From a virus: DNA of 44,605 bases. The stretch lies in IMG/VR virus record IMGVR_UViG_3300021368_001032, positions 1 through 44,605 of that record. The stretch is one strand, 5' to 3'. The notes under the pieces were generated by a model. That model was not told the origin of the DNA and did no database searches. It saw only the letters and a program-made list of their open reading frames with translations. Both the position numbers and the translations under genes were made by a program. Below, piece after piece: positions 10,929 to 19,541 of this stretch; position 1 is the first letter of the stretch; every line of letters begins with the position of its first letter.

Positions 10929-12646
10929 TTTTCAATCACTGCAACATAGATACCATTCCACCAATCATTCTCATCCTCAGGAGTTTCTGTGCGGATAGTG
11001 CGTTCATAGATAACATTTTTGTCCTCTGTGAATGTGTTAGTATAGTTAACTACGCCCTCAAAGTTAGCGTCATCAACAATCAGGATATAACTATCCTCTG
11101 CTTGTTTATGGATGTGTTCTAGATTAGCAACCATGTTCTCATCATTCTGTGCATCATAGAAGATAACATTGGGTTTGTATTGTTCATTAAACTCTACTTG
11201 CAACAGAGGTTTGACACAGAAACCAACTGAACAATCAACATTCATCCATTTCTCAGCGTTTTGTATGAAACTATCAATAGGATTATCAATCTCATACTTA
11301 TCAGCGAGACTGCGATTATGAGGTTTCACAACACCATCAGAATAATCATCAATAGCATATGCTTTGACAGCACTGTTATTCATCAATGCAGCAAATAGTG
11401 TGCTACCAATGTAACATCCAGCATCAACATATACTGTTCCTCTTTCAGAGCAGAGATTATTCAAGAAATGTCTGATCTTTGTTGAAGATAGACCCAAGAC
11501 ATCATATCCTTCAGGATTAAATCGTGAGTTATCATCAACAGCAGCATCGATTGCACGGATAACTCTATCTACGAGGGGATTCATTGTTCGCTGTTGTTTC
11601 TTCAAATGGGATTCTACTACAGTTTCACAGTATTTGCAATCCCAACAGTTAAACTGACATGTTTTAATCTTTTCTCTCCAGATGTCAATGGGTCTGTCTT
11701 TAACATCAACATCATCCATGTACTTCTTGTACTCAGGATACATTAAGATCTCATAATTTGCCCATCGTTCAATAAGATCCATGGACTCTTTGAGACGCAT
11801 AGCATTCTCTCTACCATGCATCTTAAACACATCGATACCATTATCTAAGAACCATTGCCAATCACTCCTCCAGGGCGGTAAATTAGCACTCTTAAGTTCA
11901 CTTGCAGGGTCTACTTGATCCCATCGTGAGCATGAAACTCTGCTAATCTCACTGTCAAAATACTGAGGTTCTGTGCCAGTTCTTGTTGAGTTGTACTGAT
12001 AATGTTCAGGCATGATAGGACAACCGCCCCAACAATGCTCATTAGCAAGTAATGATAATTCGATAGGATTACCATTCAACTCACAATATTCTTTTGCTTT
12101 TTGTATCATCACAAAAGCATTTTGATCACGCATGATGTCACGATCAAGATTGATATAATGAAATCCTGCACTAGCAAGAGTTACAATCTCATTAGGTTTA
12201 GATACATCACGCAGAATAGTATTCTTAATCTTTAACTCTGGATACTCTTTCTGTATCTGACCAGTCATCACCCATGATGTATGTGGCAGAGTAGCAGTTC
12301 TGACGCCAACATCATATAGACTCTTGAAGTTCTTGATAAACATATCAAGATTCTTTTGATCTGGTCTCACCCAAATGTTATTGAATGTAGCAGACAATGG
12401 GATACTAGTTCTCTCTGCAATATACAGAGCATTTCTGATAGCATCCTTAGATGATTCAGTCGTCACAAAAGTATCCCCCATCGCATCTTGTGTGAATGGG
12501 GGCATACGAGATGTGAAATACAGGTCGTAGATTAAATTATTATACCTAAGAAGAAATGGAATAAAATGATCTTCTAGATAATCAGGATCCAATTTGGGGT
12601 TGATCGGCAGACTGAAGGAACCTATCTGTGATGTTGTTGGTTGCAT
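10925..12646 (-). CDS. U32-peptidase-like Fe-S domain fused to SAM methyltransferase (573 aa)
   Basis: Residues about 50-250 resemble the TIM-barrel U32 family: SLLANEHCWGGCPIMPEHY (C205, C209) with a further Cys at 239. In characterised U32 proteins such Cys residues bind a 4Fe-4S cluster in RNA or cofactor hydroxylation. A second cluster, TCQFNCWDCKYC (C330, C334, C337, C340), links to the C-terminal class I methyltransferase: VYVDAGCYIGSTLF (motif I, 407-416), then AIDDYSD and ILIVDDANF. The fusion suggests an oxidoreductive step combined with methyl transfer on a small molecule, RNA or protein. It lies between two coiled or chaperone-like proteins and a 2OG oxygenase. The start overlaps the upstream gene by 65 nt. 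Domain calls are from motifs only. Confidence 0.7.
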   Translation of the reverse strand: MQPTTSQIGSFSLPINPKLDPDYLEDHFIPFLLRYNNLIYDLYFTSRMPPFTQDAMGDTFVTTESSKDAIRNALYIAERTSIPLSATFNNIWVRPDQKNLDMFIKNFKSLYDVGVRTATLPHTSWVMTGQIQKEYPELKIKNTILRDVSKPNEIVTLASAGFHYINLDRDIMRDQNAFVMIQKAKEYCELNGNPIELSLLANEHCWGGCPIMPEHYQYNSTRTGTEPQYFDSEISRVSCSRWDQVDPASELKSANLPPWRSDWQWFLDNGIDVFKMHGRENAMRLKESMDLIERWANYEILMYPEYKKYMDDVDVKDRPIDIWREKIKTCQFNCWDCKYCETVVESHLKKQQRTMNPLVDRVIRAIDAAVDDNSRFNPEGYDVLGLSSTKIRHFLNNLCSERGTVYVDAGCYIGSTLFAALMNNSAVKAYAIDDYSDGVVKPHNRSLADKYEIDNPIDSFIQNAEKWMNVDCSVGFCVKPLLQVEFNEQYKPNVIFYDAQNDENMVANLEHIHKQAEDSYILIVDDANFEGVVNYTNTFTEDKNVIYERTIRTETPEDENDWWNGIYVAVIEK

Positions 12647-13463
12647 AATCAGTTAATACTCCATTAGTTTCAAACATTTGAGGACCTTGACCTTCTAGCA
12701 TCTTCTCTACTTTTGCTTCTGCTGCCTCTTTAATCTTGCCAACATTGATATTCATTGCGGTAGAATATGTCAGAGCAAGATCAGCAACTGCTGCCTGATC
12801 TTCAGGACACATCATCAACATACTGTCAAGATTTCCTGCTTGAATTCTACCAGTAGTTAACAGATCAAGAGAGCATTGTTTTGCCATACGAGCAATCCAA
12901 TACTTATGTTCTTCTAGTTCTTCATTCTCTTTGTTGAGAACAGTTTCAGTGAGTTTTTTCATGTTAGTCTCACCACCAGTATGCTCTTTGATGATTCTAA
13001 GTAAACCATTGATCTCATACTTACATTGTTGAACTTTGTTCATGTAAATCTGCTTGTCACACATAAGCAATTCAATTTCATATTGCTTATCTTGTTTGGC
13101 AAAGCGATCTTCTTCCTGTTCCATCTCGTGTTTAACACGCTCGATGTCATTCAGGGTTCTTTTATAATTGATAGTTACTTTTTGCAGTCCGTTCAATCGT
13201 GTTTGAATCTCCATCACTGCTTGACGAATTTGTCGCCAAGGTGTGACCTGTGAATTGACTACAAAGTATTTGTTTTGGTATTCAGTTTGCCCAAAATATT
13301 GGGATTCAGACCAGTTTATCAAATCACTATCAAAGTCATTGATATCCCATGCTGAATCACCATCAATGTCTTTCAGATCATTCAATACATCATAAAAGTT
13401 GTATGTATCAGAACTTGATTCCGTACTCAAAGGGTTCTTTTCTAATGATTCTTCCATCGTCAT
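12582..13463 (-). CDS. coiled-coil protein, tail-fibre-associated candidate (293 aa)
   Basis: I start it at MTMEESLEKNPL (ATG 13463); a TTG at 13481 would add six residues. The N-terminal part is acidic (NDLKDIDGDSAWDINDFDSD). The centre is a long charged coiled coil (RTLNDIERVKHEMEQEEDRF, then QDKQYEIELLMCDKQIYMNK), and the C-terminus is helical. It overlaps both neighbours. Position directly downstream of the 247-aa putative chaperone suggests a fibre assembly or scaffolding role; no family is certain. Confidence 0.65.
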   Translation of the reverse strand: MTMEESLEKNPLSTESSSDTYNFYDVLNDLKDIDGDSAWDINDFDSDLINWSESQYFGQTEYQNKYFVVNSQVTPWRQIRQAVMEIQTRLNGLQKVTINYKRTLNDIERVKHEMEQEEDRFAKQDKQYEIELLMCDKQIYMNKVQQCKYEINGLLRIIKEHTGGETNMKKLTETVLNKENEELEEHKYWIARMAKQCSLDLLTTGRIQAGNLDSMLMMCPEDQAAVADLALTYSTAMNINVGKIKEAAEAKVEKMLEGQGPQMFETNGVLTDYATNNITDRFLQSADQPQIGS

Positions 13464-14151
13464 TTTTAATGCACCGTCCAAATGCTAAACATTGTTGTTC
13501 GCTCATTGCAATACCATAATAATCCTCAAGGAATACATTAATATCTGCAATGTTCTTTGCCTCCTTTAATTTAGAGATCAAAGTTTGTTCTTCGATAGCA
13601 AGATCATAGAGTTTTGTTTTCCACTCTTCTTGCTTTGTTACTACTTTAGCAGCAAATTCACCTGTAGTCAATCCCCTCAACTCTGCCAATCTATGAATCA
13701 GTTTAGTTTCAGTTGTATCATCTAACAGGTATGCATTAGATTCTGCAACCTGATCATCCCAAGTTGCTTCCTCTAACTGGGAATATTTAGTACGCAACCC
13801 ATTATATCTTTTTTCGTAAATCTCTTGAATTGATAGACGGATAACCGCCAACATGAACGGTCTTACATAATCATTTTTGATTGCATCTTCAACAGGAATC
13901 TTTCCCTTTTCACCATCTTCCCCATATGCAGAAACCTCTGCCCTGATTTCACCCCAGTATCTACGACCAAAATCACCCATTTTGTGATCAAATCGCAGAT
14001 AACTAATGTGCTGTGGAATATATTGGAAATAATTATCATCGAGTTCATAAAACTCTAGACCAAGTTCACCACCAAGTTTTGTCCCCCAAATTCCAACTTC
14101 GGGGAATCTCTGTTCGTCAATGACGATAATATCAGGATTAGTTTTTGTCAT
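13408..14151 (-). CDS. putative tail-fibre assembly chaperone (247 aa)
   Basis: The N-terminal half is of unknown type (MTKTNPDIIVIDEQRFPEVG). The C-terminal half has the layout of phage tail-fibre assembly proteins: TWDDQVAESNAYLLDD, then RLAELRGLTTGEFAAKV, followed by helical repeats of Lys/Glu. This Trp/Gln/Ala-Tyr-Leu then RG...FA pattern is common next to fibre genes. It directly follows the 464-aa fibre gene with a one-base stop/start overlap. Chaperone function is inferred. Confidence 0.6.
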   Translation of the reverse strand: MTKTNPDIIVIDEQRFPEVGIWGTKLGGELGLEFYELDDNYFQYIPQHISYLRFDHKMGDFGRRYWGEIRAEVSAYGEDGEKGKIPVEDAIKNDYVRPFMLAVIRLSIQEIYEKRYNGLRTKYSQLEEATWDDQVAESNAYLLDDTTETKLIHRLAELRGLTTGEFAAKVVTKQEEWKTKLYDLAIEEQTLISKLKEAKNIADINVFLEDYYGIAMSEQQCLAFGRCIKNDDGRIIRKEPFEYGIKF

Positions 14152-15545
14152 CAGAAGTTAGGAATAGTTGTACCATAATCATATGCTGTGCTGCCATCAT
14201 CATTAACACCAGAAACAGCAGAAGAGGAAGAACAGTGTGCAGAACTCATGCCACTGTGTCCCTGAGGTTGTGCAGTAGAACCTAAGTTAGTAACACCATC
14301 AGTTTGATAGTTAACTTTGAAGGTGTTGTTATTCTGAGAACCATTGTAGTTACCAAGACAGTAACCTTTTCTCATACCCATTTCAAAGTTTTCTTCACCC
14401 ATCTGACCAAAGTTTCTATTCTGCAACAGAACACCAGTAGTATCATCAATTCTAGCATTACCATTCGTATTGTTATTACCAGTGCCACAGTATAAATGTC
14501 CCAACATTGTCGATAACATTTTTTTCCAACCATTACCACCAGGACCATTATCCCAGTCTGTCCAGGTTTCTGTTGCCCAGTTAAGAGATTCTCTTACAGT
14601 GTTTCTCTTATGCCATCCTCTTAATCTACCATGACCACCCCATGTAGGGTCAGCACCACCATCCCCCTGATTAGGCGGGAATCCTGATGTTCTCATGACC
14701 TCAGTTTTGAGGTTAAATGCATCAGTTCTTGCATTACCACCACCAGTTAGGTAAGAATAAGCTCCAGAGAATACATGATCCTGTAAAGAACCCATTGATC
14801 CTCTGTTTACAGTCATATCCCATTGTGACTGGTGTGCAATACCAGACTCAGAAGTCATACTGAAACCAGAAGTATAGTTAGAAGAACCTCTGTAAGTATT
14901 TTCCATCGAATGGAAGAAATGGCGAGTATCATTCCAAGATCCTGCCATATAAGCACCAGATCTATCCAAAGTGTCACCTAAGTTTGTAGATGTATCTGTA
15001 GCATGAACTGTACGGTTTACATTACTCCAGGGTGAACCTCCTCTATATCCTCCACCAACATATCCATGTGTCCAGATTCTTGCCATGGACCATCCGCTGG
15101 CATTTTGTGCATCAAATGCCCAATAAGTTTCAGTACCATCAGATTTAAGGACAGCACCTTCAGAATAATCTTCACTATAACGATTAGCAGATTGTGGAGG
15201 TGTACCACCAGCACCTGCAATTGGTCCCCATTCTGTAACATTAGTTGCTGGGTTGAAGGAGTAACCTTCAAATGTTCTGTCGGTAGAATTATATCTGAAT
15301 AATCCTTCAATTGGTGTTGATGGTCTTTGACCAGTTGTTCCAACAGGAACAACCATGCCGTCACTTCCAGCAAGATCAAGAGTGACTCTTGGAGTTGTTG
15401 TATTGACTCCGACTCTATCATTGACAGTATCAACATACAATGTTCCAGCATCAAAGTTGAAGTTGCCACTGGACTCCAACTGCATGAAAGCAGTACCACC
15501 GCCACCTGCTAGAGATATAACCTTATCTACATTTAATTGTGACAT
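14151..15545 (-). CDS. tail-fibre protein (464 aa)
   Basis: The leader MSQLNVDKVISLAGGGG matches that of other fibre genes here. Next comes the shared module GTTGQRPSTPIEGLFRYNST. The C-terminal domain is Gly/Asn/Trp-rich (YWAFDAQNASGWSMARIWTH, then GYVGGGYRGGSPWSN) with repeated GNNNTNG-type turns. I believe this domain recurs in several cyanophage virion proteins. It is probably a receptor-binding fibre exposed on the virion. It is preceded by the late octamer GATAAATA and followed by its likely chaperone. Confidence 0.8.
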   Translation of the reverse strand: MSQLNVDKVISLAGGGGTAFMQLESSGNFNFDAGTLYVDTVNDRVGVNTTTPRVTLDLAGSDGMVVPVGTTGQRPSTPIEGLFRYNSTDRTFEGYSFNPATNVTEWGPIAGAGGTPPQSANRYSEDYSEGAVLKSDGTETYWAFDAQNASGWSMARIWTHGYVGGGYRGGSPWSNVNRTVHATDTSTNLGDTLDRSGAYMAGSWNDTRHFFHSMENTYRGSSNYTSGFSMTSESGIAHQSQWDMTVNRGSMGSLQDHVFSGAYSYLTGGGNARTDAFNLKTEVMRTSGFPPNQGDGGADPTWGGHGRLRGWHKRNTVRESLNWATETWTDWDNGPGGNGWKKMLSTMLGHLYCGTGNNNTNGNARIDDTTGVLLQNRNFGQMGEENFEMGMRKGYCLGNYNGSQNNNTFKVNYQTDGVTNLGSTAQPQGHSGMSSAHCSSSSAVSGVNDDGSTAYDYGTTIPNF

Positions 15546-15567
15546 GCCTATACTTGTTCCTTCGTAT

Positions 15568-15575
15568 TATTTATC
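15568..15575 (-). promoter_or_regulatory. late promoter GATAAATA of the 464-aa fibre gene
   Basis: The minus-strand octamer is 22 nt upstream of ATG 15545, with a GAAGGAA ribosome-binding site between. It overlaps the TGA stop of the preceding fibre gene. Confidence 0.65.
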
Positions 15576-16596
15576 AGATATCGAAAGTATCCTTGTAGTA
15601 GTTGTAGATTTGATTTCTATCGACCTGCGTAATGTGTCTATTATAATACATAAACACAGCAATATTACCGGAAGGTTGAGATGAACTATGAGGATCTCTA
15701 CTACTATTACCCCACGCACCTAGGTGGTGAAATCCTCTGTTCATTCTACTATTACTGTTGTTAACAGTTCCCCGAGCATTTGCTTCATCCTTAAAGAAGC
15801 ATTGATAATTTGGAGAATATACACCAGATTCATATGAAGAGAATCTCCAAGTGTACATATTAAATTTAGTGTCCCAATCATCGAATGAGTTAATATCATA
15901 TCCAGTATCTTGAAAACCCTGACCATTATTGTCATACATTCCAAGATTTTTGTTCCCTGACTGTATAATCACATGGTGATCACCCGAACGAGATCTAAGT
16001 AATGTTCTCCAGTTAGTATCAGTAGTTCTCCACATCAAAAAGCAAACTACGCTGCAATGAGGATACCAAGGACTATCAAGATAACTACCTGCCGATGCTA
16101 ACTTTGCAGCACCAGCACCTTCAGTGCTAAAATCTAGATACTTAACAATATTGCCATTGATATTTGTTGTAGAAATTCTGTCAGTAGGAATTGCCCAGTG
16201 AAAATTATTCTGCCTTAAGTTATACCAGTAGTTTGCATCTTGATCATTAGGTTCCAGCATAGATTCTGGATTATTACAATCATGCCACATAACTAATCCC
16301 TTTTCAGGAACAGTTGCAGTCGTAGAATCCTCTTCGACAGTTTGAGCGGGAACCATTAGATTTGACCACTCAGTTCCATTATATCCTTCAACAGTTCCTA
16401 AGGTGCTGTTAAATCTAATATCTCCAGCATTAGGATTTGTAGGTCTTTCATCTGTAGTGCCTACAGGTAATTTTAGAGCAGAGTTAATGTCCTGTGCAAA
16501 TCCTCCCTGCACATTCAAATATGCATCTCCTTGCATATTGATGTTGAACTGATTGTCTGACGCTCCGGTCAGATTTTTTAATCTAATAATACTCAT
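15574..16596 (-). CDS. tail-fibre protein with LamG/concanavalin-like C-terminus (340 aa)
   Basis: The leader MSIIRLKNLTGASDNQFNIN is followed by the shared module GTTDERPTNPNAGDIRFNST and VEGYNGTEW. The C-terminal ~230 residues begin GLVMWHDCNNPES and end GNIAVFMYYNRHITQVDRNQ, the hallmark last strand and helix of LamG/concanavalin-A-like jelly rolls. It would bind a glycan on the host surface. Its ATG overlaps the stop of the gene upstream, so the fibres are co-translated. Confidence 0.75.
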   Translation of the reverse strand: MSIIRLKNLTGASDNQFNINMQGDAYLNVQGGFAQDINSALKLPVGTTDERPTNPNAGDIRFNSTLGTVEGYNGTEWSNLMVPAQTVEEDSTTATVPEKGLVMWHDCNNPESMLEPNDQDANYWYNLRQNNFHWAIPTDRISTTNINGNIVKYLDFSTEGAGAAKLASAGSYLDSPWYPHCSVVCFLMWRTTDTNWRTLLRSRSGDHHVIIQSGNKNLGMYDNNGQGFQDTGYDINSFDDWDTKFNMYTWRFSSYESGVYSPNYQCFFKDEANARGTVNNSNSRMNRGFHHLGAWGNSSRDPHSSSQPSGNIAVFMYYNRHITQVDRNQIYNYYKDTFDI

Positions 16597-17648
16597 CTTA
16601 CAAACATGTACCCGGAATTTCCTTGTCCACCACCAGTAAAAGAATCACTTCCACCGTAAATGCCATTAGAGGTATTTCCAGTATACCCCCATAAGACTCT
16701 ATTTTGACTATATCGAGAAGTTCTATTACTCGATGGATTTGAGTGATAATCAAACAATTTATAATTATTATTATATAGTTGAATGTGATCATAACCGCCC
16801 GGTCTTTCCCAGTTATAGGGATAAACATGAGAGACGCTAAATGATCCTTCAGGTTCACCACCTTGAGATAAATCCAGTCCAGTATTTAATGAACTGAAGT
16901 ATTGAATGCCTCTGTTATATCTAACAAAAGAAGCATATCTCCAATCAGCAGTAGTACCTCCAGCATATGTATCATATTCATTACCAGGAGGTTGAGCACC
17001 ATTTCTTGCAACTCTTACATTAATTACTTCTTCTCCACCATTATCATTAGATGCAACATCACGAATGAAAGTATCATCCCAACGACGAGTTGCTGTCGTT
17101 GAATATCCCGTACCAGAGAAAGGTACATAGTCAGTTGCTATTCCATCAACAGTAGCAGAATATAAATTATTAGCATCAAATACACTGTAATGTGTAGTAC
17201 CACTAGATCCTACTGCCATTACTAATACCCAACCTCCATCATAAAGGGTGTTGTCAACATAACAATATCTAGGTGTATCATATCCAACAGGTTGAATCCA
17301 ATAATAACCTGTTGGTTTACCAGCATCTCTGAGTGCAATACCACTAATTGCAGGATTATTATAACTTCCAATATCTCCCGAAGCACCTGCACTAGCATTG
17401 CCAATTCCACCCCACACTGCCCCATCATAAACCTCAAATATATTTGAGTCGGTATTAAATCTTAACAATCCAATACTATTACCAGTGGTAGAAGGTCTGT
17501 CAGCAGTGCTACCACCAGGAACTTTATGAGCACCAGTGAAATCTAAATCTAGAGCACCTTTGATCTCAAAAGTGTGTCCGGTGGGGACAGTAACTTGAAA
17601 TAGTGTTGAGGCAATACCTCTTAATTCAGAAACCGTTACTTGACTCAT
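16593..17648 (-). CDS. tail-fibre protein with fibrinogen-like domain (351 aa)
   Basis: The leader is MSQVTVSELRGIASTLFQVT, with the shared module GSTADRPSTTGNSIGLLRFN followed by EVYDGAVW. The C-terminal part from about residue 100 has the fibrinogen-related layout: SGIALRDAGKPTGYYWIQP, then RYCYVDNTLYDGGWVLVM, and later tyrosine/asparagine-rich segments. This domain usually binds acetylated sugars in animals and occurs in some phage and bacterial proteins. It is probably a host-sugar-binding fibre. SD AAGGTG precedes the start. Calcium or ligand residues cannot be assigned by eye. Confidence 0.7.
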   Translation of the reverse strand: MSQVTVSELRGIASTLFQVTVPTGHTFEIKGALDLDFTGAHKVPGGSTADRPSTTGNSIGLLRFNTDSNIFEVYDGAVWGGIGNASAGASGDIGSYNNPAISGIALRDAGKPTGYYWIQPVGYDTPRYCYVDNTLYDGGWVLVMAVGSSGTTHYSVFDANNLYSATVDGIATDYVPFSGTGYSTTATRRWDDTFIRDVASNDNGGEEVINVRVARNGAQPPGNEYDTYAGGTTADWRYASFVRYNRGIQYFSSLNTGLDLSQGGEPEGSFSVSHVYPYNWERPGGYDHIQLYNNNYKLFDYHSNPSSNRTSRYSQNRVLWGYTGNTSNGIYGGSDSFTGGGQGNSGYMFVR

Positions 17649-17652
17649 TGTT

Positions 17653-19089
17653 TTACACCTTATCGAAAGTTACGCCATATGCTGCCCAACCGCCTTGGGT
17701 TCCTACATTTGGATATGTAAGAGCAGATGAGTTAATATCAACCATCTCTATCATATACCATCTATATCCAGCAGTGTTGCTGAAGGTTCTAGCAACTTGA
17801 GCACCTTCACTACCAGCACCTGCACCGCCAAAATGTAATCGAGCAAGAAATGTCCAATTAACATTTGTGTTGGTAAAATTAGATCGTTTAATATCTTTAT
17901 TGCTGCCCCACAGATTTACATTACCAATCATATTGGTATGTTTATACCAACGAATTCTATCTAAAACTTTACCATATCTATCATTGCTAACTTTGATGCA
18001 AAGAAATTGGGGCCAAGCAACATTACCAGGAGAAGAGTGTCCCGTGTGAAATGCAAAGTTGGAATTACTTGTAGATGAAACATACTCTAAAAACTGACGA
18101 GTATTTGCCGTTGCACTTAAAGTTTCATCCCCAGTTGTACCATCATTATATCTCAGACCTTCATGCAAGATATAATTGTGACCACTAGTATAAACATTGT
18201 GTCCTGCATTATTAGCACCATCTGCTACAGTAAATCCTCCACCAGCACCAACTGTTCCAACTGGTTCTGCAATAGCAGAGTCACTTGCACCAGCAACAGA
18301 GGTAAATCCTTCTCCATCTTTATAAACTTGAAGAACCCCTTCACTATCTGCCCAACGAATACTCCCCTCTTTATATGAATAAGGATTTTCTAGTGTAGGT
18401 TCAGCAGAAGCAGTAAATGTAGAGGGCGTTGAACCTCTCTCTACCATTGCACCATCAAACCATAATTGTGTGCCTAATGCACTTGAGGAATGAGCATCTA
18501 CTCTTACTTGCAATCTATCTGTTGCAGCGTTTGAGATAGTTCTAGTAACAGAAACTCTTTGCCAAGTTGTACCAATGTTTACTGTAACGCTTGGTGCTGA
18601 AACATATGCGCCCGAGGCAATTGCTTCAAATAAGTAGATCTGTGTTTGAGTGCTTTGATTTGCCTTCACATAAACACTGAATGTCCAGGTTTGCCCCTGT
18701 TTGACTAATCCTTCAGCAAAACTCCATTCATTAGTGTTATAAGTTCGTGTATAAGGATCATTATTAGCAGTAGGAACCATTTTCAATGGCACACCACCAG
18801 CAGGAGAATCAGTAACTGAAGTATCACGAGACATCGTTGCTCGGGCAGCACTTGTACCAAATGGTTCTTGTCTAACAGTTCCATCAGTATTCAAACTGCC
18901 CGCATACATGTCAACGGGATTAAATCTTGTCGCAAAATAATTAGGCGTTTGTGCTCTAGGTAACTGCTGATACTGTTGCTGAAGAATTCTAACACCACCT
19001 TCAGGTTTTAATGTGTTACCTTCTGGAACAGTTACTGTGAATGCCTCAGTAGAAAGTCCTTGTACTTGTGCTACATTTAACTGACCCAT
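17653..19089 (-). CDS. tail-fibre protein with CBM-like and discoidin-like domains (478 aa)
   Basis: The leader is MGQLNVAQVQGLSTEAFTVT. Residues ~80-240 form a carbohydrate-binding-module-like jelly roll (WTFSVYVKANQSTQTQIYLF, then WQRVSVTRTISNAATDRLQV). A linker with SIRWADSEGVLQVYKDGEG follows. The last ~130 residues resemble an F5/8-type C (discoidin) domain (VNLWGSNKDIKRSNF, YRWYMIEMVD). Two sugar-binding-type domains in one fibre suggest a multivalent adhesin. Its ATG overlaps the stop of the 140-aa gene. Confidence 0.7.
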   Translation of the reverse strand: MGQLNVAQVQGLSTEAFTVTVPEGNTLKPEGGVRILQQQYQQLPRAQTPNYFATRFNPVDMYAGSLNTDGTVRQEPFGTSAARATMSRDTSVTDSPAGGVPLKMVPTANNDPYTRTYNTNEWSFAEGLVKQGQTWTFSVYVKANQSTQTQIYLFEAIASGAYVSAPSVTVNIGTTWQRVSVTRTISNAATDRLQVRVDAHSSSALGTQLWFDGAMVERGSTPSTFTASAEPTLENPYSYKEGSIRWADSEGVLQVYKDGEGFTSVAGASDSAIAEPVGTVGAGGGFTVADGANNAGHNVYTSGHNYILHEGLRYNDGTTGDETLSATANTRQFLEYVSSTSNSNFAFHTGHSSPGNVAWPQFLCIKVSNDRYGKVLDRIRWYKHTNMIGNVNLWGSNKDIKRSNFTNTNVNWTFLARLHFGGAGAGSEGAQVARTFSNTAGYRWYMIEMVDINSSALTYPNVGTQGGWAAYGVTFDKV

Positions 19090-19511
19090 TATCTAACACT
19101 CCATGCTGCTCCGGTTTCAATAGTAACAGTATATCCATTAGCAATTGTAATAGGTCCAGCACTCATTCCATTTGTGAATTCATCACCATTGTTTGCAGTA
19201 GGTCCAACAGTCAGATTCTCTTCAATCGTATCATGGTTTGTTCTGATGACACTATCTTGACCAATAGCAGGACCGCCACCAGCAACGGGTGCCCAACCTG
19301 TTGCACCTGTTCCATTATCTGCCTTATAAATCTCTGCTGAGTCTAAATCAGTGTTAAATCGCAGAGTACCTATAGAAACGCCAGTAGGTCTCTGTGCTTG
19401 AGTACCAGTTGGCAATCGAAATACACTGGTTCCATTTAAGAAACTCAGTGTAGTGATAATTGCTTCGGTTGAAGTGGAGATCTGGTTTCCACTAATTCTT
19501 GAGAGTGCCAT
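19089..19511 (-). CDS. short fibre-family virion protein (140 aa)
   Basis: The leader MALSRISGNQISTSTEAIIT is followed by the shared module GTQAQRPTGVSIGTLRFNTD and AEIYKADNGTGATGWAPV. The short end (TIANGYTVTIETGAAWSV) looks like a trimerisation or cap strand. It lacks the adhesin domain of its neighbours, so it may be a connector or collar of the fibre. AGGAGG 13 nt upstream and a late octamer support the start. Confidence 0.7.
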   Translation of the reverse strand: MALSRISGNQISTSTEAIITTLSFLNGTSVFRLPTGTQAQRPTGVSIGTLRFNTDLDSAEIYKADNGTGATGWAPVAGGGPAIGQDSVIRTNHDTIEENLTVGPTANNGDEFTNGMSAGPITIANGYTVTIETGAAWSVR

Positions 19512-19533
19512 ATGACCTTATTATCCTCCTTAT

Positions 19534-19541
19534 TATTTAGA
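19534..19541 (-). promoter_or_regulatory. late promoter TCTAAATA
   Basis: The minus-strand octamer lies 22 nt upstream of ATG 19511. The central TAA is the stop codon of the 1337-aa gene (19537-19539). Confidence 0.6.
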
